Assembly (NCBI RefSeq): GCF_000617925.1
Contig: NZ_BAMT01000004.1
Coordinates: 124,001-188,000, forward strand
Direction of reading: 5' to 3'
Length of the DNA stretch: 64,000 nucleotides
DNA from: Methylobacillus glycogenes JCM 2850
GTDB taxonomy: Bacteria; Pseudomonadota; Gammaproteobacteria; Burkholderiales; Methylophilaceae
Shown in pieces: positions 35,753-45,160 of the stretch. The notes below the pieces were generated by a model. The model searched no databases. It worked only from the letters and a program-made list of their open reading frames with translations, and was not told where the DNA came from. The stretch's first letter is position 1. The number at the start of each line of letters is the position of its first letter. A program made the translations under genes and the position numbers.

Positions 35753-38700
35753 AGGGCTTCCTCCTGCTGGTGGCTAGGCCGTTTGATCCAGCGCCCTACG
35801 GTGACAAAGAACAAGGGCACCAGGAAAATGGCCAGCATGGTGGCGGTGATAATGCCGCCCAGCACGCCAGTGCCGATGGCGATTTGCGCACCCGAGGCCG
35901 CGCCATTGGCCAGCGCCAGCGGCAACACGCCTACACCAAATGCCAGCGAGGTCATGATGATGGGGCGCAGGCGCATGCGCGCCGCCTCCAGTGTGGCCTC
36001 CAGAATATCCTTGCCTTCGTCATACAAATCCTTGGCAAACTCGACGATCAGAATGGCATTCTTGGCGGATAAGCCTATGGTGGCAATCAGACCCACCTTG
36101 AAGTAAATATCATTGGGCAGATCACGCAAGAACACGCCGAGCAAAGCCCCCAATACCCCCAGTGGCACCACCAGAATCACCGAGAACGGAATCAGCCAGC
36201 TTTCATACAGCGCGGCCAGCGCCAGGAATACCACCAGTATGGATAGCCCAAACAGAATGCCCGCCTGCGAGCCGGAGATGCGCTCTTCATAGGATTGGCC
36301 AGACCAGTCATGGCCTATGCCTTCGCCCAGGCTATCGGCAATGCGTTCAATCTCGGCCATGGCCTCGCCGCTACTGAAGCCAGCCCCGGCATTGCCATTG
36401 ATGGTGAATGAGGGGAAGCCATTAAAGCGTGTGAGCTGGGGCTGACCCATGGTCCATTCCATATGCACAAACGAGGCCAGCGGCACCAAGTTGCCAGAGC
36501 TGCTGCGTACGCGCAGCTTGCGCACATCTTCCAGCGCCAGCCTGTCTTTGCCATCGGCCTGAATAATGACACGGCGAATCTGACTGCCATGCATAAAGTC
36601 ACCGACATATTCCGAGCCAAACATGGTGGCCAGCGTGGCATTGATTTCGTCCATGCTTACCCCCAGGGCCTCGGCCTTGCGCCTATCTACCTCTAGGCTG
36701 ATGATGGGGGCTTCGGGCAGGCCAGCAAACATCAGGTTGCTGAGTTTGGCGCTTTGATAGCCTTCGGCCATGAGTTTTTCACGCGCTGCCGCCAGTTTCT
36801 CAATCCCCACACTGCCTCTGTCTTGCAGGCGCATATCAAAACCGTTGGAGGAACCCAGCTCAGGCAGGGCCGGGGTGTTGATGGCAAATACCGTCAGATT
36901 GTCGCGCCCGGCAAAGCGGCCATTGATACGCGCCAAAATGGATTGCACATCCTGGCCAGCCTCACGGCGCTCACTCCAGTCCTTGAGCGTGGCGAAGATC
37001 ATGCCGCTGCTTGATGAGCTGCCATAGAAGCTAAAACCGCCGACATCGTAGGCATACTTCACTGGCTCTTCTTCACGCAGATAGGTGCTGACTTCATCAA
37101 TGGCTTTCATGGTTTCACTCATGGTGGCGCCTTGCGGCAGCATCACCATCACCATGAAATCACCCTGATCTTCATCCGGCAGGAAGGCAGTAGGCAGGCG
37201 CACAAACATCACGGCCACCGCAGCCACAATCACGCCATAAACCAGCAACCATCGCAGCGGACGCTTGAGTATCTTGCCCACGCGGCCCTGATAACGATTG
37301 CTTAGCGACACAAACTTGCGGTTGAACCAGCCAAAGAAACCGCGTTTTTCATGATGGTCAGGGTCGGGCTGCTTGAGCAGAGTGGCGCAGAGCGCCGGGG
37401 TGAGCGACAGCGCAAGGAATGCCGAGAAACCTATGGAAACCGCAAGCGAAAGCGCAAACTGGCGATAGATATTGCCCACCGCGCCACTGAAGAAGGCCAT
37501 GGGCAGGAACACCGAAGTCAGCACCACGGTAATGCCTATGATGGCGCCACTGATCTGCTGCATGGCCTTGATGGTGGCTTTCAGCGGCGACAGGCCTTCT
37601 TCTATCATGATGCGTTCTACGTTTTCCACCACCACAATGGCATCATCAACGACGATACCAATGGCCAGCACCATGCCGAACATGGTCAGCACATTGATGG
37701 AGAAGCCCAAGGCATACATCACGGCAAAAGTGCCGAGCAGGGCAATGGGCACCACGATAGTGGGAATCAGCGTGGCACGGAAATTCTGCATAAACAGATA
37801 CATAACCAGAAACACCAGCAGCACCGCCTCAAACAGGGTATGCACGACTTTCTCTATGGAAATCTGCACAAAGGCCGAGGTGTCATAGGGAATCTGGTAA
37901 CTGACGCCCGCCGGGAAATACTTGCTGAGCTCATCCATTCTGGCGGTAATGCGCTTGACGGTGGCCACGGCATTGGAGCCTGGGGCCATCTTTACTGCCA
38001 GGCCAGCGGCATTGTTGCCATTGACGCGCGACATGACGCTGTAATCACTGCCGCCAAATTCAACACGGGCAACATCCTTGAGCAGAATGGCCGAGCCATC
38101 AGCCTTGGTGCGCAGGGGAATCCGCTCAAAATCCTCGGGCGTGGTCAGCGAGGCATCCGCCATGATGTTGGCGCTGATGGGCGCTTGTTCCGGCACACCG
38201 AGATTACCCAGCTGGCCCACGGTGACCCGGGCGTTGTGGCTGCGGATGGCTGTGGTGATATCGCCCGCGGAAAGATTGAGCGAAGTCAGCTTGGCCGGGT
38301 CTGGCCAGATACGCATGGCGTATTCCGGGCTGAAAGATTGCACCTTGCCCACGCCCTCCACTCGGCGTAACGCTTGCAGCACATTGGCCGAGGCAATCTC
38401 GCCCAGCTCAATTTCGGTGAGGCGGTTATTGTCCGAGGTGATGGAAACCACCAACTGGATAGAGTCTGCCGATTTCTCAATGGCAATACCGTTGCGGCGT
38501 ACCACTTCCGGCAGACGTGCCTCTACAGTTTTCAGGCGGTTTTGCACCTCAACGGCAGCCAGGTCAGGGTTGGTGCCTTGCTTGAAAGTCAGGCTGAGCG
38601 AGGCCATGCCAGGGCTGCTGCTGGCCGAGGTATACATCAGCCTGGGCGCACCGTTCATTTCGCGTTCTATCACCGCAGTGACGGTTTCTTCCACCACACG

Positions 38701-38862
38701 GGCAGAGGCACCGGGGTAGCTGGCGCTGACGTTGACTACGGGCGGAGCGATGTCAGGGTATTGGGCCACTGGCAGGCCGCGAATCGCGATAATACCTGCC
38801 AGAATGATCAGCAGTGATATGACCCAGGCAAATACCGGGCGGTGTATGAAAAAACGGGCCAT
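35749..38862 (-). CDS. RND multidrug efflux transporter (AcrB/MexB, HAE1 family)
   Basis: This 1037-aa proton-driven inner-membrane pump has the expected twelve membrane helices and two large periplasmic loops. N-terminus MARFFIHRPVFAWVISLLIILAG, the GIVVDDAIVVVENVERI segment with the paired aspartates of helix 4 and GLSAKNAILIVEFAKDL of helix 10 are all typical. It sits between the adaptor and outer membrane genes in one operon. Substrates are probably hydrophobic drugs, dyes or solvents, as for AcrB relatives; no exact specificity can be read. Confidence 0.96.
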   Translation of the reverse strand: MARFFIHRPVFAWVISLLIILAGIIAIRGLPVAQYPDIAPPVVNVSASYPGASARVVEETVTAVIEREMNGAPRLMYTSASSSPGMASLSLTFKQGTNPDLAAVEVQNRLKTVEARLPEVVRRNGIAIEKSADSIQLVVSITSDNNRLTEIELGEIASANVLQALRRVEGVGKVQSFSPEYAMRIWPDPAKLTSLNLSAGDITTAIRSHNARVTVGQLGNLGVPEQAPISANIMADASLTTPEDFERIPLRTKADGSAILLKDVARVEFGGSDYSVMSRVNGNNAAGLAVKMAPGSNAVATVKRITARMDELSKYFPAGVSYQIPYDTSAFVQISIEKVVHTLFEAVLLVFLVMYLFMQNFRATLIPTIVVPIALLGTFAVMYALGFSINVLTMFGMVLAIGIVVDDAIVVVENVERIMIEEGLSPLKATIKAMQQISGAIIGITVVLTSVFLPMAFFSGAVGNIYRQFALSLAVSIGFSAFLALSLTPALCATLLKQPDPDHHEKRGFFGWFNRKFVSLSNRYQGRVGKILKRPLRWLLVYGVIVAAVAVMFVRLPTAFLPDEDQGDFMVMVMLPQGATMSETMKAIDEVSTYLREEEPVKYAYDVGGFSFYGSSSSSGMIFATLKDWSERREAGQDVQSILARINGRFAGRDNLTVFAINTPALPELGSSNGFDMRLQDRGSVGIEKLAAAREKLMAEGYQSAKLSNLMFAGLPEAPIISLEVDRRKAEALGVSMDEINATLATMFGSEYVGDFMHGSQIRRVIIQADGKDRLALEDVRKLRVRSSSGNLVPLASFVHMEWTMGQPQLTRFNGFPSFTINGNAGAGFSSGEAMAEIERIADSLGEGIGHDWSGQSYEERISGSQAGILFGLSILVVFLALAALYESWLIPFSVILVVPLGVLGALLGVFLRDLPNDIYFKVGLIATIGLSAKNAILIVEFAKDLYDEGKDILEATLEAARMRLRPIIMTSLAFGVGVLPLALANGAASGAQIAIGTGVLGGIITATMLAIFLVPLFFVTVGRWIKRPSHQQEEAL

Positions 38863-38937
38863 GTCAGGCAGTCCTGAATAAGTTCTAAAGATCTAAAGGT
38901 GGGCTAGCGCTTTAAATTGCTAGCGTCGTTGCGCTGC

Positions 38938-40146
38938 TTAGTGGCTAGCAGCTTGGCCAGCATCAGCGTCTTCAGCCGCGGCTTTGCCTGCGGTTTGCGG
39001 CTTGAGCGGCTTGACCGGGGTGCCTGGCGCCAACATGCCGGGGTTGCTGATAATCACGCGCTCACCACCCTTGAGGCCAGCGGTGACTATCCACTGCTTG
39101 CCTTGCAGGTTATCGGCTTGCACTTCTACCGCTTCTACCTTGTTGTCCTGATTGATCACCATGACGCTGGCACCGCCAGCCGTACGGATCAAGGCATCAC
39201 GCGGCACCAGCACCGTATGTTGATTCACCGCCTGCTCCAGACGTATCTGCACATAAGCCCCAGGCAACAACTCATGGCCGGGGTTGGCAAACAGGGCGCG
39301 CATGGCCACGGTGTCGGTATTGCTGTCCACCGCCATATCCGAGAAGAACAATTTGCCGGATTGGCTGTATTCGCTGCCGTCAGGGAACACTAGGCGTACC
39401 TGCATGCTGTCCTTGGCCTTACCCTGCACCGCACCATTCTTGATGGCGCGCTGCAAGGCCATGACTTCAGAGGCTGGTTGTGAGAAATTGACGTAGATGG
39501 GGTCTATCTGCTCTACGGTGGTCAAGGGGGTGGGCGCATCCTGGCCTACCAGCGCACCTTCAGTCACCAGCGCACGACGCGCCCGGCCGTTGATAGGGGA
39601 GGTCACGCGGGAATAACCTAGGTCAAGCTTGGCCTTCTCCAGCTGGGCGCGTGCGGTCAGCACCTGGGCTTTGGCCTGCAATTCCTCAGAGACGGCGGCC
39701 TTGTAGTCGCGGTCACTGATGGAGTGATCTGTTGCCAGATCCTTATAGCGCTCCAGCTTGTCCTGGGCATTGGCATGGTTGGCTTCTGCACTGGCCAGCT
39801 CACCTGCGGCCTGGTCGCGCGCGGCGTTCAATAATTCGGGGTTGATCAGAAATAGCGGCGTACCTTTGCTCACTTCCTGGCCCTCCTGATACAAACGCTC
39901 GGTTACCACACCCGCCACGCGGGCGCGCACCTCAGCCTGGCGGTAAGCCTCCAGCCTGCCAGGCAACACCACAGTATTGGCAACAGGCGTGACTTCAGTG
40001 GTGATGAAGTTGACTTCAGGCGTTGCTGCGGTCTGTTGTTGCGCTTCTTCCTGGCTACAGCCGCCTAGCAAAAAGGCCAGCGGCAAAAGCAGTGCCGTCA
40101 GCGAGGAGGAAACGTTTTTTACGGTGTGTATGCGTTGCTGGTACAT
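38938..40146 (-). CDS. RND efflux periplasmic adaptor (AcrA/MexA family)
   Basis: This 402-aa lipoprotein adaptor has a signal ending LAFLLGGCSQEE, with Cys at the lipobox. It carries the biotinyl-lipoyl-like domain (GRLEAYRQAEVRARVAGVV), a helical hairpin, and beta-barrel segments including SPINGRARRALVTEGALVG. It is the first gene of the efflux operon and is transcribed divergently from the TetR regulator. The C-terminus is Ala/Pro-rich. Confidence 0.94.
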   Translation of the reverse strand: MYQQRIHTVKNVSSSLTALLLPLAFLLGGCSQEEAQQQTAATPEVNFITTEVTPVANTVVLPGRLEAYRQAEVRARVAGVVTERLYQEGQEVSKGTPLFLINPELLNAARDQAAGELASAEANHANAQDKLERYKDLATDHSISDRDYKAAVSEELQAKAQVLTARAQLEKAKLDLGYSRVTSPINGRARRALVTEGALVGQDAPTPLTTVEQIDPIYVNFSQPASEVMALQRAIKNGAVQGKAKDSMQVRLVFPDGSEYSQSGKLFFSDMAVDSNTDTVAMRALFANPGHELLPGAYVQIRLEQAVNQHTVLVPRDALIRTAGGASVMVINQDNKVEAVEVQADNLQGKQWIVTAGLKGGERVIISNPGMLAPGTPVKPLKPQTAGKAAAEDADAGQAASH

Positions 40147-40210
40147 ATTGTCTAGCCTGGGTGCAGGTTGAAACGGAAAACCTGGAGGTTGAGCGGGGGT
40201 TAAAACAGTG

Positions 40211-40246
40211 GGTTTTAGCCATCATGCAGGTTTTTGCCATCATGTT
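40211..40246. repeat. Two-unit imperfect tandem repeat, period 18
   Basis: GGTTTTAGCCATCATGCA is followed directly by GGTTTTTGCCATCATGTT, 15 of 18 bases identical. It lies in the divergent promoter region of the efflux operon. Confidence 0.7.
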
Positions 40247-40305
40247 TATGCATAAAACCTGCTTGTATTAACCAAGCCTTGTCAATGTAGCATGCGCTGA
40301 TGTTA

Positions 40306-40327
40306 TTAATCAATCTAGTTTGATTAA
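40306..40327. promoter_or_regulatory. Inverted repeat, candidate TetR operator
   Basis: The arms TTAATCAA and TTGATTAA flank TCTAGT in the 242-base spacer between the divergent efflux operon and the tetR-type gene, 61 bases before the regulator start. The position and symmetry fit a TetR/AcrR binding site controlling both directions. Confidence 0.6.
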
Positions 40328-40388
40328 ATAAATGTGATTATAATCCCCCTACTTACATCTCAACTTTTACTTGGATTAGGCAGGCATA

Positions 40389-41012
40389 GTGGCCAGAAAA
40401 ACCAAAGAAGACGCACAACTCACCAAGGACGCCATTCTGGATGCGGCCGTGGATGTGATTTTCAAAAAAGGCCTGAGTTACGTCACCATGGCCGATATTG
40501 CCGATGCAGCCAATGTCTCGCGTGGCGCTGTCTACGGCCATTACAAAGGTAAGGTAGAAGTTGCCCTGGCCATGTGCCAACGCGCAGTAGAGCAGGTAGA
40601 ACAACTGGATAAACGTGCTGAGGAAACCTGCCTGCAATATTTGTATAGGCTGGGGCTGCACCAGTTACGCCTATCGGTCGAGCCTAGTGATATCCAACGC
40701 GTTCTGTTTATTCTCTATACCAAGATAGATGATGAAGCCTCCCTGATGGCGCTGCGCCGGGAGTGGGAGCTGGCCTACCGGGATCAGGTTCACCACTGGC
40801 TGCTGCAAGCAGTCAAACATGGAGAGCTACCGCACGATCTCAATCACGAGCTTGCCGCCACTTATTTGCAGGCCTTGTTGGATGGCATTTTCTGCATGGT
40901 GTATTGGTATAGCCATGGCGATGGCAAGCAATGGGCACAAGGGGAGCTATTGTTCCAAGTGGGTTTTGAAACCTTGCAGCATTCCCCCAAATTCAGGCGG
41001 CAGGCAAGCTAG
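40389..41012 (+). CDS. TetR/AcrR family repressor of the efflux operon
   Basis: This 207-aa regulator has an N-terminal helix-turn-helix (ILDAAVDVIFKKGLSYVTMADIADAANVSRGAVYGHYKGK), the classic AcrR/TtgR arrangement, and a C-terminal ligand domain. It starts with GTG. It is divergent from the RND genes and probably represses them until a pump substrate binds. Length is normal for the AcrR/TtgR group. Confidence 0.92.
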   Translation: MARKTKEDAQLTKDAILDAAVDVIFKKGLSYVTMADIADAANVSRGAVYGHYKGKVEVALAMCQRAVEQVEQLDKRAEETCLQYLYRLGLHQLRLSVEPSDIQRVLFILYTKIDDEASLMALRREWELAYRDQVHHWLLQAVKHGELPHDLNHELAATYLQALLDGIFCMVYWYSHGDGKQWAQGELLFQVGFETLQHSPKFRRQAS

Positions 41013-41043
41013 GTTGCTGATTCCGCATTAGAACTGATAGGCA

Positions 41044-41071
41044 TTGCATAGTATTTATTGCGTAGTATTTC
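41044..41071. repeat. Two-unit imperfect tandem repeat, period 14
   Basis: TTGCATAGTATTTA is followed directly by TTGCGTAGTATTTC, 12 of 14 bases identical. It lies in the spacer between the tetR-type gene and the TauE-like gene. Confidence 0.7.
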
Positions 41072-41191
41072 AACCTTGATGACAAGGCAGAGGGTGTTCA
41101 AGGCATATTTTTGCTCTGGATGGCGGTGGTCGTCATCTAGCTCAGCGCTAAAGGCGAAACATTCCTTCAACATCAAGATTTTCAGGTCATC

Positions 41192-42223
41192 ATGATTTTT
41201 CTCAATATTTTCCTCGTGGCATTTCTCGCATTTGCCCTCAGCATGGTGTGCGGCGGTGGCGCGGGCCTGTTACTGATCCCTTTGCTGGGTTATGCCTTGC
41301 CCGCGGCGCAGGTTCCGGCGGCATTGTCCATAGGCACTTCGGTCAGTTCGCTGACCAAACTTATATTGTTTTTCCAGCAAATTCATTGGGGCCTGGTGCG
41401 CCTGTTTTTGCCTGCGGCCATTCCTGGGGTGTTTCTTGGTGCCTGGTTGTTAAGTTATCTGGACCCGGTCTATATCGAGTTGGCCATGGGCATGTTTCTG
41501 GTTTCCAATCTGCCCTATCTGTTTGCCAAAGAAGCCAAAGCCAGTGATAAACCTGCTTATTCGGCCTGGTTTTTACGCTGTATGGGCTTGCTGGCAGGGT
41601 TTATTTCCGCGCTCACTGGTGCGGTAGGTGTGCTGTTCAATCGGGTTTATCTGCGCTATGGGCTGACTAAAGAACAGATTGTCGCCACCAGGGCTGCCAA
41701 CGAAATTGTGCTGCATTTGCTCAAGCTGGTGCTCTATGTCTGGTTTGGGCTGTTCACGCTCAAGGCATTGGGCGTGGGTGTGCTGGTGGCGCTGGCGGCT
41801 GTGCTTTCCACCTATGTGATGAAATATCTGCTGCCGCATATTCCGGTGCGGATTTTCAGCAAGGTGGGCTATGTGGCCATGGTGTTTTCCGGGGTGATTT
41901 TGTTCAATAGCGCCATTACCCGCGTGCAGGAAGCGCATAACCCGGATTTTGATGTCACCCGTGTGGCACGCGGCTACGATGCCACCTTCAACTGGGATGA
42001 TCTGCTCTACACCATAGAATTCAAATACGGAGAGGGTTTTGAATTTGAGAAAATCATCCCGTTCAGCGCATTGGATCAGGCACGTCAGCGCTATGTGCTG
42101 GCGCAAGATCAAGGCTCAAGCAAGATCGTGATTGAGAAGGTCTATGCCCTGAGCAAGATATCCTATGAGGCTTATTATTACGATGAAAGCCAGCAGCTGA
42201 TCAAGAAAATCAAGTTTGATTAA
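41192..42223 (+). CDS. TauE/SafE family permease with C-terminal soluble extension
   Basis: This 343-aa protein has about eight hydrophobic segments up to residue 250, with the TauE glycine-rich start (LSMVCGGGAGLLLIPLLGY) and the repeat SALTGAVGVLFNRVYLRYGL. The last 90 residues are soluble (from NPDFDVTRVARGYD to LIKKIKFD), longer than in typical members. TauE/SafE proteins export sulfite or organosulfur anions; the substrate here is unknown. The stop codon falls inside a tandem repeat. Confidence 0.82.
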   Translation: MIFLNIFLVAFLAFALSMVCGGGAGLLLIPLLGYALPAAQVPAALSIGTSVSSLTKLILFFQQIHWGLVRLFLPAAIPGVFLGAWLLSYLDPVYIELAMGMFLVSNLPYLFAKEAKASDKPAYSAWFLRCMGLLAGFISALTGAVGVLFNRVYLRYGLTKEQIVATRAANEIVLHLLKLVLYVWFGLFTLKALGVGVLVALAAVLSTYVMKYLLPHIPVRIFSKVGYVAMVFSGVILFNSAITRVQEAHNPDFDVTRVARGYDATFNWDDLLYTIEFKYGEGFEFEKIIPFSALDQARQRYVLAQDQGSSKIVIEKVYALSKISYEAYYYDESQQLIKKIKFD

Positions 42224-42269
42224 TTCAAAATCAAGTTTGATTAATCCAAAAGCAGGATCGATTAATCGG
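42207..42269. repeat. Three-unit tandem repeat, period 21, spanning the end of the TauE-like gene
   Basis: Two near-identical 21-base units, each starting AAAATCAAGTTTGATTAAT, begin at 42207 and 42228. A third, more diverged unit (AAAAGCAGGATCGATTAAT) begins at 42249. The first unit contains the last codons and stop of the TauE-like gene. Confidence 0.8.
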
Positions 42270-42347
42270 CATATTTCCTCAGGAATCAAAGCGACAGCTT
42301 GTAATCAGGAGTAGAATCCTGCTTTTTTCAACATCACGCATACCAGC

Positions 42348-43100
42348 ATGGGCTTCGAACAACTCGCAGAACTCAAAAAGCAATTGGCCGCCAAGGCCAG
42401 GGCAGAGCAACCTTCTACGGAAACCAACTCTCAGCCTGAAGCCAGGCAGAAACCTGCTGGCGAGCCAGGGCGTAGAGGGCAGAGGCCCCAGGCTTCTGGT
42501 GACCGGGCTGGCAAGGGCAGGCCTGGGCGTGAGCATGCTGGGCGTAACAGAGCTGATCATCAACGCGAGCGCGGCCTTTCCCCGGCTGATGGTGCTGGCG
42601 CACGCGCCAGGCCAGCACGTAAGCCAGCCGAGCCTGTAGATCCGGTGGTATTGAGCATAGGCCGATTGCAAAAACATTTCCCCAGCACTTTCCCCAAAAA
42701 TCCTGCGCCCAAATTGCCACTGAAGATAGGCATACATCAGGACTTGCTCGCCAAGGCCAAGGATATCGGCCTGGAAGAAGCGGCGATTACGGAGGCTGTC
42801 AAAACCTGGTGCCGTGGTACGCGTTACTGGGCTGCCATTGTCGAAGACGCACCGCGTATAGACCTTGAAGGTCAGCCCGCAGGGTCGGTATCGGCTAGAG
42901 ATGCCGCGCTGGCACGCTCACTGGAAAACCGTCGCAAGGCGCGTCAGGCCAAACCCAAGGCTGCAGATGCTGGCGCGGTGGCAGCAGAGCAGAAAGTGAC
43001 TGCCCAGGAAGTTACAGAGCAAGCTACAGAGCAAGTGCCAGCCGCTGTGGAGGCTGGCATCAATGATGCGAGCACAGCACCAGCGCCTGACGCTGAGTAA
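42348..43100 (+). CDS. proQ: ProQ/FinO family RNA chaperone
   Basis: This 250-aa RNA-binding protein has a disordered basic N-terminal region (residues 1 to about 95, Arg/Gly/Pro-rich) followed by the ProQ/FinO domain (RLQKHFPSTFPKNPAPKLPLKIGIHQDLL to TRYWAAIV, with the conserved Tyr-Trp) and an acidic, Ala-rich tail. ProQ-type proteins bind structured small RNAs and mRNA 3' ends. The N-terminal extension is a common betaproteobacterial variant. A hairpin follows the stop. Confidence 0.88.
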   Translation: MGFEQLAELKKQLAAKARAEQPSTETNSQPEARQKPAGEPGRRGQRPQASGDRAGKGRPGREHAGRNRADHQRERGLSPADGAGARARPARKPAEPVDPVVLSIGRLQKHFPSTFPKNPAPKLPLKIGIHQDLLAKAKDIGLEEAAITEAVKTWCRGTRYWAAIVEDAPRIDLEGQPAGSVSARDAALARSLENRRKARQAKPKAADAGAVAAEQKVTAQEVTEQATEQVPAAVEAGINDASTAPAPDAE

Positions 43101-43112
43101 ACCACCCACATC

Positions 43113-43134
43113 GGCCTGCCTATTCTGGCAGGCC
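43113..43134 (+). terminator. Hairpin after proQ, possible terminator
   Basis: GGCCTGCC and GGCAGGCC enclose TATTCT 12 bases after the proQ stop. The following T-tract is broken (TATCATTTCT), so termination may be partial. The remainder of the spacer to 43464 shows nothing I can support. Confidence 0.55.
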
Positions 43135-43464
43135 TATCATTTCTAAGCCCCGGTCTTGTAGTCCATACGCTAGCTTAAGGGGCTGTCTTGCCTAAATTCT
43201 GCTTGGCTTACATATAGGCCATAGCATCACTCTCGCCTTTTGATACGCTCCCGGTTACAACCAGATTCAAACGCTACTTCAGCCAAATTGCTGGCCTGCT
43301 GCGGGTTTTTAGCCACATAGACGTTAGGCTAGGGCAGGATATTACGGCTTAGTCCGCTGTGACACAGAATTGTCATGATAGTGACATGTCGTTGGGATAA
43401 TTTCCCAGCATCCCTCTAATCTGCTTGCTGCCGTTTAGAGTTCGTCTTATCAAGGGAGGCTACT

Positions 43465-43734
43465 GTGAAAATCAAATCCATCAAACCGGAATACCTAGAA
43501 AAGGCCCAAGCGCTTACCATCAAAAAATCCGAGCGCCTGATGTCGCGTATGAGTTTCAAATTGCAGACGCAGCTGGTCAAGGATGGCTGGACTGCGCTGC
43601 AAATCATGGCGGTGCAGTTGGAGATAGAAGATGAACAGTTACACGAGTGGCGTGAGCGTATTGCTCAGGTTCGGCTGCGTGATCAGCAGCACTTGCTGGC
43701 TTCCAGCACCGTGGTTTCCGCTGCTGTCAATTGA
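43465..43734 (+). CDS. Hypothetical 89-aa protein
   Basis: The product begins MKIKSIKPEYLEKAQALTIKKSERL and is rich in charged helices (LEIEDEQLHEWRERIAQVRLRDQQH), with no signal or membrane segment. Start codon is GTG, preceded by a very strong AGGGAGG site at 43453-43459. I do not recognise the family. It stands alone and is followed by a 340-base noncoding stretch and a strong terminator. Confidence 0.65.
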   Translation: MKIKSIKPEYLEKAQALTIKKSERLMSRMSFKLQTQLVKDGWTALQIMAVQLEIEDEQLHEWRERIAQVRLRDQQHLLASSTVVSAAVN

Positions 43735-44070
43735 TTTGGGCTGCTGCTAAGTTGTTGATCAAGAAACATATAGACATTAATTCCGCCGGGTCTGGCGACA
43801 TTAATGCAAAAATGTCGGGGTTTTGAGACGGTTTAATTGTCATTAAAAACAGTGGCTTACAAAATCTCATTTGAGACTCAATTGCAAGCGCGTCTCAAAT
43901 TAGAGACAGTATGATAAATGACGTAGTATTGGTGTTTTGTCATTAATTGCTTTAAAACAATGACTTGTATGAGTTGGCACGGTTGCTGCATTACTACTAG
44001 CGAAGTACAGCCTATCGCTAGGCTAACAGAGCCCGAGTCATCCCCCCCCTGACAACGGCTCAAACCCCTT
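43735..44070 (+). ncRNA. Noncoding stretch with repeated motifs, possible small RNA or long 3' region
   Basis: No coding frame is supported here. The stretch contains a perfect inverted repeat (ATTTGAGAC at 43869-43877, GTCTCAAAT at 43892-43900), two further GAGAC motifs nearby (about 43824 and 43903) and two GACATTAAT copies about 27 bases apart. It ends in a strong terminator for the + strand. It could be a trans-acting RNA or simply the 3' region of the preceding gene. Confidence 0.3.
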
Positions 44071-44100
44071 ACGCCGGGCTTTATGCCCGGCGTTTCTCTT
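44071..44100 (+). terminator. Strong rho-independent terminator
   Basis: ACGCCGGGC and GCCCGGCGT form a perfect 9-bp stem around TTTAT, followed by a T-rich tail (TTCTCTTTTC). It is oriented for + strand transcripts although the next annotated + strand gene upstream ends 337 bases earlier. Confidence 0.9.
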
Positions 44101-44149
44101 TTCTGCGCCTGATTTCTAGCGTCAGCAATATCAAACCGCCAGCACTATC

Positions 44150-44183
44150 AATCCAATAGCACCGTCACTCCAAAAGCACCGTC
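44150..44183. repeat. Two-unit imperfect tandem repeat, period 17
   Basis: AATCCAATAGCACCGTC is followed directly by ACTCCAAAAGCACCGTC, 15 of 17 bases identical, just beyond the 3' end of the glutathione transferase gene. Confidence 0.75.
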
Positions 44184-44193
44184 AATCAATGCC

Positions 44194-44816
44194 TCAGGGC
44201 CTGGGCAACGATACCCAGCTTTGTACTGAGGGGCGTAGCCATTGTTGGCTAGCGTAATGCGCCAGCCGTTCAGGCACAGCATCACCGCTTTTTACGAGTC
44301 GGTTCAACATCAGCGCTAATTCGGTATCGGCAATCGACCATGTGCCAAACAAATGTTCAGCCCCCTCGGGTAGCAGGGTTTCCGCAACGACAAACAATTT
44401 ATGCGCGGCTTTTAAGGCATCCTCACTCAAGGCTGGGGATTGGCTGTGAGAAACACATGCTCGGTTGAGCGCTCTTGCCGTACTGGCACCAGGTCGGTAC
44501 GCAGCCAGGCCTGAATCTGCCTGGCGCGCGCACGCGCTTGAGGCTCGGTGGGGTATAGCGCCACACCGGGAAAGCTTTCGTCCAGATATTCGGTAATGGC
44601 GGATGACTCTGACAAGGCAAAGCCATCATGTACCAAGGTGGGCACCTTGCGGGTCAAGGAGAGCGCGGCGTAATCCTGCTCGTGCTGCTGCTTGGCCTTG
44701 AGGTTGATGGTGAGTAATTCATGAGGCAGTTTTTTTTCTTGCAAGGCCACATAGGCAAACATGGCAAACGGGCTGAGGTAATTGGCGTCTACATAGAGTT
44801 TTAATGAGGAGGACAT
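44194..44816 (-). CDS. yfcF: Glutathione transferase YfcF-like, apparent frameshift
   Basis: The repaired product is about 207 aa and aligns end to end, from memory, with E. coli YfcF: LYVDANYLSPFAMFAYVALQEK, ALSESSAITEYLDESFPG (thioredoxin-fold glutathione site), RARARQIQAWLRTDL and GTWSIADTELALMLNRLV. The N-terminal frame ends at 44427 (FLTANPQP) and the C-terminal frame begins LSEDALKAAHKL. Restoring one C in the CCCC run at about 44436-44439 joins them. The start is set at MSSSLKLY, since the upstream extension does not match the family. YfcF is a glutathione transferase/peroxidase-like enzyme. Confidence 0.8.
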
Positions 44817-44921
44817 GATGGGCTGGGCGGGTGGTGGAATGGAGATGGCAGTCTCGCTTAAGGCCAGCTTTGACGTCAAGTGCATGCAGATGGCTGCACG
44901 GCCAGTGATGCCTAACTATTT

Positions 44922-44973
44922 TGCAATGCCTAAGTAACCTGCAATCGCAAGTAGTCTGCAATCGTAAGTAAAC
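44922..44973. repeat. Three-unit imperfect tandem repeat, period 17-18
   Basis: Units TGCAATGCCTAAGTAACC, TGCAATCGCAAGTAGTC and TGCAATCGTAAGTAAAC follow one another upstream of the yfcF-type gene, in a spacer (44817-45160) that otherwise shows no gene. Confidence 0.78.
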
Positions 44974-45160
44974 CCCGCAATAAAAGTATGCAAGGGCTTG
45001 CAGAGGGCAGGGCTAGATGATGCATGGCGATACCAGCTTGAGAATTTAAATCCTATATTTTACAAGGTGTTAAATGATGTAAAGCCGTCGGAAGTTTGGC
45101 AATGTTGTGATGGTATATGACTTGCCATAGTCAAGGCATCTTCAATCTTGATGGTGTCTC

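Noticed and set aside
37351-38370. 339-codon His/Gly-rich frame on the plus strand
   Set aside because: It is antisense to the AcrB-type transporter; the His-rich composition is a by-product of the opposite coding strand.
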